Source: Prochloron sp. SP5CPC1 (GTDB taxonomy: Bacteria; Cyanobacteriota; Cyanobacteriia; Cyanobacteriales; Prochloraceae). From it: 6,965 bases of DNA. The stretch covers positions 1 to 6,965 of the forward strand of contig JACONB010000157.1 of NCBI GenBank assembly GCA_014323965.1, read 5' to 3'. The position numbers were made by a program, and so were the translations under genes. Below the pieces are notes generated by a model. It made no database searches. It was not told where the DNA came from and saw only the letters and a program-made list of their open reading frames with translations. Positions 1 to 4,596 of the stretch are shown one piece after another (the first letter of the stretch is position 1; each line of letters begins with the position of its first letter).

Positions 1-711
1 CTGTTTTTGTACAGTCTTACTGGGAAACTGCTGATTTACGTTCTGATTAAATCGATATCCCAACCCGTAGACAGTCTCGATTAAATCCCCCGTTGCACCT
101 GCTTTTTTCAGTTTCTGGCGCAAACTTTTGATATGGGTTCTCACGGTACTTTCGGAAGGAACAGCATCAAAAGACCAAAGTGTTTCCAGCAGACAGCTTT
201 GACTAAAGATCCGGTGAGGATTGCGTAAAAATAGTTCCAGGAGACCATATTCCTTCGCCGTCAGACGTAAAGATTGCCCCTTATAACTTACCTTGCAGTT
301 ACTGGGTTCCAAACGCAAACCTCCCCACTCCATGACAGGAGGTAGGGATAAATTGCCACGACGCAGTAATGCTCTGATTTTCGCCAACAACTCTTCCAAA
401 TCGAAAGGTTTGACTAAATAATCATCTGCTCCCCCATCTAATGCTTTCACCACTAGAGCAGTAGAATCTTGTGCCGTCATCAGTAAAATAGGGGTAGTAT
501 CTCCTTCCTGTCTTCTTTTTTGGCAAAATTGAATCCCGTCTGTCTCTGGCAGGAGGAAATCGAGTAAAATCAAATCATATTCAAACCATACTGCCAATTC
601 TAAACCCATCTCAACGTCAGTCGCCATATCCACCAGATAATGCTGACGGGAGAGAGTATCTCTGACTATTTCCCCAAACCCTTGATTGTCTTCTATCAAC
701 AGAATTTTCAT
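1..711 (-). CDS. OmpR/PhoB-family two-component response regulator (C-terminus beyond window edge)
   Basis: Reading the minus strand from the ATG at 711-709 gives an open frame of 237 codons running off the left edge, so the stop is not seen. Residues 1-118 form a receiver domain: acidic pair E7/D8, phospho-acceptor D51 followed by FLLPETDG, conserved T79, and K101 in the LVKPFDLEELLAK segment. Residues 130-222 form a winged-helix DNA-binding domain of OmpR type (RLTAKEYGLLELFLRNP, then STVRTHIKSLRQKLKKAG, ending ETVYGLGYRF). From the family, it would be phosphorylated by a sensor kinase and bind DNA as a dimer. A normal protein would stop near residue 225-240; the frame is still open after the YGLGYRF end motif, so either a short tail or an extra domain follows. 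No kinase partner is visible. It is divergent from cofH with 178 bp between. The regulon cannot be inferred. Confidence 0.92.
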   Translation of the reverse strand, partial: MKILLIEDNQGFGEIVRDTLSRQHYLVDMATDVEMGLELAVWFEYDLILLDFLLPETDGIQFCQKRRQEGDTTPILLMTAQDSTALVVKALDGGADDYLVKPFDLEELLAKIRALLRRGNLSLPPVMEWGGLRLEPSNCKVSYKGQSLRLTAKEYGLLELFLRNPHRIFSQSCLLETLWSFDAVPSESTVRTHIKSLRQKLKKAGATGDLIETVYGLGYRFNQNVNQQFPSKTVQKQ

Positions 712-800
712 CGTCTCTATCCTGGATGTATTTCCAGCGACAGTCACAACAATACCATGAAAGTTCCTCTGATAATAAGATTGTAGGGGCTAAATAATTC

Positions 801-861
801 GATCCCCCCGCCTGACGGCACCTCCCTTACTAAGGGGAGAGCAAGGGAGGATTGGGGGATT
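801..861. repeat. C/G-rich imperfect hairpin, dispersed-repeat type
   Basis: An outer arm atccccc (802-808) faces gggggat (854-860), and an inner perfect 8-bp arm cctccctt (821-828) pairs with aagggagg (843-850). Such C-rich/G-rich palindromes are a common style of dispersed intergenic repeat in filamentous cyanobacteria, from general knowledge. It lies between the response regulator and cofH, 29 bp before the cofH start, so it could form a hairpin in the cofH leader. No U-tract follows it, so it is not an obvious terminator. Together with flanking sequence it fills most of the 178-bp gap; I saw no small gene there. Confidence 0.55.
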
Positions 862-889
862 TAATATCAATGTTTATCAATTAACCCCA

Positions 890-1783
890 ATGATTCTAGT
901 TAATAATAAAGAAAGAATTGAGGCGATTTTAGAACGGGCAATTAATGGTCACGACTTGTCCCCAACCGAGGGATTAACACTGCTACAGCAAAAAGACCCC
1001 ACCATAATAACTGCTATTGGCATCACAGCAGATCGCCTCAGACAGATACAAGTAGGAAATACGGTTACCTACGTTGTTAATCGCAATATTAACTTCACCA
1101 ACATTTGCGAGCAACACTGTAGCTTCTGTGCTTTTCGCCGTGACGAAGGAGAAAAAGGGGCTTTTTGGTTAGATACAGCTCAAATTATAACTAAAGCAGC
1201 AGACGCAGTAAAGCGAGGAGCCACGGAAATCTGTATGCAGGGGGGATTAAATCCCCAAGCAAAACTCCATGGAAATACCCTACCCTATTATCAGCAACTA
1301 GTGCGGAGTATTAAAGAAGAATTTCCCCAACTCCATATCCACGCTTTTTCCCCCCAGGAAGTGCAGTTTATTGCCCGAGAAGATGATATCAGCTATGAAA
1401 AAGTAATAGATTCCCTGGGAGAAGCAGGAGTAGGTTCCATGCCCGGAACAGCAGCCGAAGTATTAGACGATGAAGTCAGAAAAATTATTTGTCCAGAAAA
1501 AATAAATGCAGCTACTTGGGTGGAAATTGTCAGTACTGCCCACCGTTTGGGAATGCCAACTACAAGTACCATGCTCTCTAGTCATATTGAAACCCCCCAG
1601 CAACAGATCCGACATTTAGAGCAACTGCGATCGCTCCAGAAAAAGGCGATCGAGGGAAACTACCCAGTCAAAATTACGGAATTTATCATCCTGCCTTTTG
1701 TCGGTAAATTTGCCCCCAAATCATTGCGTCGAAAAGTAGGAAGAGAGCAACCCATATTAGAAGAAGTATTCCTTTTCCATTAG
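890..1783 (+). CDS. cofH: CofH-type radical SAM enzyme (F0/8-HDF synthase subunit 2), C-terminally truncated, probable pseudogene
   Basis: The family member CofH works with CofG to build the deazaflavin chromophore F0 (8-HDF), joining 5-amino-6-(D-ribitylamino)uracil to a tyrosine-derived unit; in cyanobacteria it serves photolyases. The radical SAM cluster motif is intact: C73, C77, C80 in NICEQHCSFCAFRRD. Other family blocks follow: EICMQGGLNP (113-122), GVGSMPGTAAEVL (180-192), ICPEKINAATW (200-210), and LRRKVGREQPIL (279-290). The protein stops at residue 297, just after this last block, whereas full-length CofH is usually around 380 residues, so about 85-90 C-terminal residues that finish the barrel are missing. 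I could not find the lost segment in other frames to 1850. Two normally conserved spots also look altered (TSTMLSSHIET, FVGKFAPKS). ATG 890 is the best start; no strong Shine-Dalgarno is seen. Family assignment is firm; activity is doubtful. Confidence 0.87.
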   Translation: MILVNNKERIEAILERAINGHDLSPTEGLTLLQQKDPTIITAIGITADRLRQIQVGNTVTYVVNRNINFTNICEQHCSFCAFRRDEGEKGAFWLDTAQIITKAADAVKRGATEICMQGGLNPQAKLHGNTLPYYQQLVRSIKEEFPQLHIHAFSPQEVQFIAREDDISYEKVIDSLGEAGVGSMPGTAAEVLDDEVRKIICPEKINAATWVEIVSTAHRLGMPTTSTMLSSHIETPQQQIRHLEQLRSLQKKAIEGNYPVKITEFIILPFVGKFAPKSLRRKVGREQPILEEVFLFH

Positions 1784-1851
1784 TTCTATTGGGCGATCGT
1801 ATGGAGAAAGAAATACTTTATATAGCAGTCGCCATATCTCTTAGGAGGTAG

Positions 1852-1940
1852 TACTAGATCAATAAAATTATCTCTAAAATATTGACCAAAATCCAAGAAC
1901 CTTGCTATTCTCTAAAAAGACAGCAAGGCTCAAAAAATGG
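1852..1940 (+). repeat. Direct repeat copy 1 (duplicated promoter/operator block)
   Basis: These 89 bases align without gaps to 2499-2587, at an offset of exactly 647. By hand I count 76 identities. The block runs from tactagatcaa through the promoter and palindrome to an ATGG. Identity is best in tactagatca, aaaattatctc and from the -10 box through caaggct; it is worst just upstream of the -35 box. Similarity stops at the cargo genes, so only the control region was duplicated. Confidence 0.85.
1882..1928 (+). promoter_or_regulatory. Sigma-70-like promoter with palindromic operator, copy 1
   Basis: The -35 is TTGACC (1882-1887) and the -10 is TATTCT (1906-1911), separated by 18 bp. A perfect 7-bp inverted repeat, ccttgct (1900-1906) and agcaagg (1922-1928), is separated by 15 bp; its left arm touches the -10 and its right arm lies in the likely start-of-transcription region. 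This geometry fits an operator bound by an autoregulating antitoxin or its complex; that role is inferred. It would drive the two small ORFs at 1955 and 2079. Confidence 0.6.
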
Positions 1941-1954
1941 AAAGAAGAAGTGTC

Positions 1955-2074
1955 ATGAACTATGATGATATAGCTAACTTATGCGAGCAGTTTGGATATA
2001 GGGATAAGTTACGTTTGGCACAGTTGTTGATACAGCTAGCTAGGAAAGAAGAAGAAAATAAAAATACTCAATAA
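1955..2074 (+). CDS. Small hypothetical protein, possible antitoxin-like first cistron
   Basis: This reads as 39 residues from ATG 1955: an acidic start (MNYDDIANLCEQFGYRD), an amphipathic helical core (KLRLAQLLIQLARKEEE) and a polar tail. An alternative ATG at 1937 would add six residues (MERRSV). I prefer 1955 because the purine-rich stretch at 1939-1949 then serves as ribosome binding site, and because the equivalent ATG in repeat copy 2 also cannot start that copy's gene. It lies directly behind promoter copy 1, and its stop is 4 bp before the next start. I do not recognise a named family. Small size, helical charged character and context suggest an antitoxin or regulator, but no function is shown. 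It may also be the 5' half of one ancestral gene with the next ORF. Confidence 0.55.
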   Translation: MNYDDIANLCEQFGYRDKLRLAQLLIQLARKEEENKNTQ

Positions 2075-2078
2075 CGGG

Positions 2079-2285
2079 TTGAAAACAGTCGGCAAGCTTC
2101 ACCAATTTCCAAAATATAGTTACGAAACAATTCAATATGTCATTGAAAGACTCAAAAAGCTTAAGCCAAGTAAGAGAATATCTCTCCTGAAATCAATAGG
2201 TGCAATGTTTCAGTTTCAAGGTGGTATTTCTGACTCCGAGAAGCAAAAAATAATCTCTGAACTTCAGCAAACACATAGAAATTGA
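2079..2285 (+). CDS. Small hypothetical protein, second cistron of the 1955 pair
   Basis: The frame gives 68 residues from a TTG start at 2079, four bases after the upstream stop, so it would depend on translational coupling. There is no closer ATG until deep in the frame (M43), which makes the start weak. The protein is basic and helical: KYSYETIQYVIERLKKLKPS, then a conserved-looking GAMFQFQGGIS and a last helix SEKQKIISELQ. I do not recognise a catalytic motif. One alternative is that 1955-2285 was a single gene: reading the first frame past its TAA (2072-2074) gives RVENSRQASPISKI, and one indel near 2108-2115 would join it to KYSYETIQ here. A further possibility is the C-terminal domain of a larger nuclease-like protein. 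Both are inference. Confidence 0.45.
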   Translation: MKTVGKLHQFPKYSYETIQYVIERLKKLKPSKRISLLKSIGAMFQFQGGISDSEKQKIISELQQTHRN

Positions 2286-2381
2286 TCCAAACAACAGGGT
2301 AACCTATTTATAAGTTATTATGCGTCTAATTAAATTTCAGTTGAAAAGTCACCCCTCCCACTGGTCTTCAAAACCTGACAT

Positions 2382-2413
2382 GGTAGGGGCATATCTTTCA
2401 ATGTGCCCCTACC
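2382..2413. repeat. Perfect 10-bp hairpin repeat (ggtaggggca / tgcccctacc)
   Basis: Arms at 2382-2391 and 2404-2413 pair perfectly around a 12-base loop. The GTAGGGGC...GCCCCTAC type of palindrome is, from general knowledge, a dispersed intergenic element of many filamentous cyanobacteria; a related half (tgtaggggc) occurs at 782-790. It sits in the 213-bp stretch 2286-2498 between the first small-gene module and repeat copy 2. I saw no gene there; a second small palindrome gtcaac/gttgac (2432-2437, 2443-2448) is present. Without a T-run it is a poor intrinsic terminator, but it could mark the module border. Confidence 0.6.
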
Positions 2414-2498
2414 TTTCGCCTCATCCTGATCGTCAACTGGTGGTTGACAATCACACCCAACCCCGGCAATCATTAGCCGTTTTAACCTGGTGAGATAA

Positions 2499-2587
2499 TA
2501 CTAGATCAAGAAAATTATCTCCCCACTCTTGACAACAATCCACAAACCTTGCTATACTCTAAAAAGACAGCAAGGCTAAAAAGATGG
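2499..2587 (+). repeat. Direct repeat copy 2 (duplicated promoter/operator block)
   Basis: This is the partner of 1852-1940, about 85% identical by hand count, ungapped, at offset 647. Here the block continues upstream as agataatac, so that AGATAAT (2493-2499) faces ATTATCT (2514-2520), a second palindrome that is imperfect in copy 1. The ATG at 2584, equivalent to the ATG at 1937, opens only a ten-codon frame here, so the shared ATGGA is probably leader or Shine-Dalgarno sequence rather than the gene start. Confidence 0.85.
2529..2575 (+). promoter_or_regulatory. Sigma-70-like promoter with palindromic operator, copy 2
   Basis: A consensus -35 TTGACA (2529-2534) and a -10 TATACT (2553-2558) are separated by 18 bp. 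The same palindrome as in copy 1 is present, ccttgct (2547-2553) and agcaagg (2569-2575), with the same 15-bp spacer. Copy 2 is closer to consensus at both hexamers, so it is predicted to be the stronger promoter. It would drive the short hicB-like gene and, by read-through, the relB/relE pair. Confidence 0.65.
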
Positions 2588-2594
2588 AGTATCA

Positions 2595-2750
2595 ATGTCA
2601 CAGTCATTCCTATTAGAGTATTGGAAAGATGATGGTTGGTTAGTTGGACGTTTGAGAGGAGTTCCTGGAGTATTCAGTCAAGGGCAGACCCTTGAGGAGT
2701 TAGAGGAAAATATACGGGACGCTTACCAACTCATGACCAAAGAAGAATGA
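2595..2750 (+). CDS. Short HicB-family antitoxin-like protein, orphan
   Basis: The frame encodes 51 residues matching the core of the HicB partial-RNase-H-like fold: LLEYWKDDGWLVGRLRGVPG, then VFSQGQTLEELEENI and RDAYQLM. These correspond to the usual YxxxxxxDGxxVGxxxxxPGxxSQGxTxEELxxNIxDA pattern. ATG 2595 is chosen because GGAG (2586-2589) sits 5 bp upstream and the upstream ATG 2584 closes early. In HicAB systems the small HicA RNase toxin is normally the neighbour; none is found downstream to 2799, where the next antitoxin gene begins, so this is an orphan antitoxin or a stand-alone regulator. At 51 residues it is shorter than most and has no separate DNA-binding domain. It lies directly behind promoter copy 2. 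Confidence 0.75.
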   Translation: MSQSFLLEYWKDDGWLVGRLRGVPGVFSQGQTLEELEENIRDAYQLMTKEE

Positions 2751-2799
2751 TTGGGTTTTGCGCCCTGCCTCTATAAAACTACCTAAATTAGGAGCAATC

Positions 2800-3054
2800 A
2801 TGCAAAACCTACAAGATCCTCAGTTAGTAGATATCCAAGTCATCAGAGATGGAGTATTCAAAGATATTCAGCAGCTCACGCCAGAAAGGCTTCAGGTTGT
2901 TGCTGATTTTGTTGCTTATTTAGTTGATAGAGAGAGTGAAGAAGCTACCCAGGAATTACTTAATATTGTGGGAGTTATCCAGAGATTAAGAGAGAACCGG
3001 CAAACACCCAAGATTGAGTACATTAACTGGAGATCGGTACGCTCAGATGTATGA
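2800..3054 (+). CDS. RelB-like antitoxin of cyanobacterial type
   Basis: The frame gives 84 residues from ATG 2800, preceded by AGGAG (2790-2794) with a 5-bp gap; a longer reading from TTG 2758 is possible but lacks such a site. The protein has a helical block DIQQLTPERLQVVADFVAYL followed by VDRESEEATQELLNI, a pattern I recognise from antitoxins paired with RelE/ParE toxins in cyanobacteria, and it ends NWRSVRSDV, a typical tail for this group. The toxin start (3047) lies inside its last codons, giving an 8-bp overlap and tight coupling. By family behaviour it should neutralise the downstream RelE and repress its own operon. It follows the orphan hicB-like gene by 49 bp and no separate promoter stands out, so co-transcription from promoter copy 2 is likely. 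Confidence 0.75.
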   Translation: MQNLQDPQLVDIQVIRDGVFKDIQQLTPERLQVVADFVAYLVDRESEEATQELLNIVGVIQRLRENRQTPKIEYINWRSVRSDV

Positions 3055-3307
3055 AGTCGTTCTTCATCCTGATGTTCTCAAGTTTTATGCTGACGCACAA
3101 GTGGCTACAGCTAAAAAAATTGCTGGAGCTTTTAAGCAATTGAGTCGGGAGCCGCGTAACTATCCTACAATCAAATCTCTCAAGGGTACGCTTGCAGGGT
3201 ACTACCGCTATCGGATTGGGGATTACAGAATTATCTACCAGATTGACGATCAAGCCCAGAAAGTATTTGTCGATCTCATAGTCCATCGCGGCGAGGCTTA
3301 CAAATGA
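3047..3307 (+). CDS. RelE/ParE-superfamily toxin
   Basis: The frame gives 86 residues from ATG 3047, which overlaps the end of the antitoxin gene; a TTG start at 3014 would add eleven residues that lie entirely within the antitoxin and is less likely. Family features are clear: an N-terminal strand YEVVLHPDVLKF, two helices to about residue 35, then SLKGTLAGYYRYRIGDYRIIYQI (44-66) and a last strand VFVDLIVHRGEAYK. Basic and tyrosine residues in the usual active-site region are present (K46, R54, R56, R61, H80, R81, Y85). RelE toxins are ribosome-dependent mRNA endonucleases in the cytoplasm, whereas ParE relatives poison gyrase; the sequence alone does not settle which. The frame is intact, so this is the one apparently complete toxin in the window. 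Its stop overlaps the next ATG as ATGA. Confidence 0.88.
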   Translation: MYEVVLHPDVLKFYADAQVATAKKIAGAFKQLSREPRNYPTIKSLKGTLAGYYRYRIGDYRIIYQIDDQAQKVFVDLIVHRGEAYK

Positions 3308-3678
3308 CTAGAATCTGCCACGCTACCTCTACGGAATTAGCGACAGCAAACACGATATCATACAAAGGCTACACGGCTCGTATTGAGTTCAGCTAAGAAG
3401 ATGAGTGTTTTGTTGGTCACATAGCAGGAATCAAAGATATCGTAGGTTTCCATGATGAAACTGTTGCTGAACTAAAGGCAGCTTTTTCCGAAGCAATTAA
3501 TGATTACTTGGATACCTGTAATCTGGTAGGTAAATCACTTCAGAAACCCTATTCTGGGAAATTAATGCGACCTATACCTCCAGAAATCCATGCAGCGGTT
3601 GCAACAGCAGCAGAATTAAGTGGAAAAAGCATTAATCAATGGGCTACAGAAGCGCTTAATCGGGAGGCAAACCTATAA
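3304..3678 (+). pseudogene. Long HicB-family antitoxin (RHH type), broken by an in-frame TAA
   Basis: The ATG at 3304 overlaps the relE stop as ATGA and is in frame with a HicB-like protein of 124 codons ending at TAA 3676-3678. Codons 18-30 read ISYKGYTARIEFS, then codon 31 is TAA (3394-3396), and the frame resumes EDECFVGHIAGIKDIVGFHD, followed by the helix TVAELKAAFSEAINDYL and a ribbon-helix-helix-like end (PPEIHAAVATAAELSG, then KSINQWATEAL). One base change from GAA or CAA would explain the stop. The first 17 residues do not look like HicB; family members often begin with a Met just before the SYKGY block, where ATA and GCA codons stand here, so the native start may also be lost. No HicA is adjacent. 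After the stop the next in-frame ATG is near 3562, far too late to restore the domain. Confidence 0.83.
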
Positions 3679-3696
3679 AAGTGCGAACGGGTCGCC

Positions 3697-3737
3697 TTGC
3701 CACTGTCCCATTTTGATAATATACAATCGTTTATAAT
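3697..3737 (+). promoter_or_regulatory. Candidate promoter for the DUF433/DUF5615 module
   Basis: TTGCCA (3697-3702) and TATACA (3720-3725) are 17 bp apart. A perfect TATAAT also occurs at 3732-3737, but the nearest -35-like TTGATA (3713-3718) is only 13 bp away, so that pairing is unlikely. The region is the 85-bp gap after the broken hicB. It does not carry the ccttgct/agcaagg operator, so this module is probably regulated separately. Confidence 0.35.
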
Positions 3738-3763
3738 CAGGCACAAACTAAGGAATCTTTATA

Positions 3764-4141
3764 ATGACAGCAATATCCAACAACCAAGTAGCAATAATTC
3801 GGACAGAGCGAGGAATGAGGATTCTAAGCACGCGCATTACCATCTACGATGTTATGGATTTCCTCAAAGCTCACTATCCGCCTAAACTCATTCGGGATAG
3901 ATTCAACCTCACCGATGCCCAAATAAATAGTGCCTTATCTTATATTGAGACTAATCGCTCTCAGATAGAAGCTGAATATCAAAAAGTCCTGCACACGAGG
4001 GAAGAGATTCATCAGTACTGGGAAGATAGCAACAGTGAGTACTTTGCTTATCTTGCAACAAAGCCTCATAAGCCAGGTCAAGAGGCGCTTTGGGCAAAAC
4101 TTGAGCAACAAAAATCGGATCGTGCTTCAGTAATGGTATGA
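3764..4141 (+). CDS. DUF433-domain antitoxin (partner of DUF5615 toxin)
   Basis: The frame gives 125 residues from ATG 3764, with AAGGAA (3750-3755) as ribosome binding site. The DUF433 helix-turn-helix-like domain covers roughly residues 18-62: MRILSTRITIYDVMDFLKAH, then PPKLIRDRFNLTDAQINSAL and SYIETNR. A second region carries the cyanobacterial extension with HQYWEDSNSEYF and KPGQEALWAKLEQQK. DUF433 proteins are paired with DUF5615 PIN-like proteins in a module resembling VapBC; the antitoxin would bind both the toxin and its own promoter. The stop overlaps the toxin start as ATGA (4138-4141). The gene is intact while its toxin is broken, the arrangement expected when selection keeps or tolerates only the antitoxin. 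Confidence 0.85.
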   Translation: MTAISNNQVAIIRTERGMRILSTRITIYDVMDFLKAHYPPKLIRDRFNLTDAQINSALSYIETNRSQIEAEYQKVLHTREEIHQYWEDSNSEYFAYLATKPHKPGQEALWAKLEQQKSDRASVMV

Positions 4142-4533
4142 ATTTTTTGGTTGACTACAATCTAGATGGTTATGCTACTGTTTTCCTTGGTATTCTGACG
4201 AAACGAGGTTGGCTGGAGTTCTTTTCAATACAATTTTTCACTTTTAGAGAAGCTGGGCTGTCAATGGACAGCAGTGACCGTGTTGTTTAGAATTACGCTC
4301 AAGAACATCAGATGATGATTCTTACTGCAAACCGCAATATGAAGGAGAAGGATTCATTGGAACAAGTTATGCAAAAAGAGAATACATCGACTTCATTTCC
4401 TGTGATTATGATTAGCGATCTGACTCGTCTTGATGAATTTGAGTATCGGGAACGATGTGTTGACCGTCTAGTTGAAATACATACTATTCCGTTGAAAAAT
4501 TATATGGGAGTGGGTCGGCTTTTTATTCCATAG
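4138..4533 (+). pseudogene. DUF5615 PIN-like toxin, broken by an in-frame TAG
   Basis: From ATG 4138 the frame encodes MNFLVDYNLDGYATVFLG and continues to SMDSSDRVV, then meets TAG at 4288-4290 (codon 51). The same frame resumes NYAQEHQMMILTANRNM, then LEQVMQKENTSTSFPVIMIS, RERCVDRLVEI and YMGVGRLFIP, to TAG 4531-4533 (131 codons in all). DUF5615 (Mut7-C/PIN-like) proteins begin with an acidic LVDxNL motif and carry the ILTANRN block after a conserved Trp-containing helix; a Trp (TGG to TAG, one base) is the likely lost residue. The acidic N-terminal site lies before the stop and the ILTANRN block after it, so neither fragment alone should be an active nuclease. An internal ATG at 4312 could start a 73-residue fragment but would lack the first half of the fold. 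Confidence 0.85.
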
Positions 4534-4596
4534 ATGGTGATCGTAGTTGAGAATCACTTCATTGAGGCACAATCTCATATTAAATCCTACATCAAC

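Noticed and set aside
1784..1851. Lost 3' end of cofH in another frame
   Set aside because: None of the three plus frames gives the expected family sequence after the stop, so a simple frameshift does not explain the truncation.
1852..2587. CRISPR-like or tandem array
   Set aside because: There are only two copies, 647 bp apart with genes between; these are promoter duplications, not an array.
3023..3286. Minus-strand open frame of 87 codons
   Set aside because: It lies antisense to relE, which has clear family motifs; its own translation shows none.
3713..3737. TTGATA plus TATAAT as a promoter
   Set aside because: Spacing is 13 bp, too short for a sigma-70 promoter; TTGCCA/TATACA at 17 bp is the better pair.
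3697..3885. Plus-strand open frame of 62 codons overlapping the DUF433 gene
   Set aside because: It overlaps the antitoxin in another frame, starts in the promoter region and has no recognisable protein features.
4312..4533. Separate 73-residue gene
   Set aside because: It is the 3' part of the DUF5615 toxin after the in-frame TAG, not an independent gene.
4534..4596. N-terminal extension of TilS from ATG 4534
   Set aside because: The 21 extra residues do not look like TilS, and the family sequence begins near the ATG at 4597.
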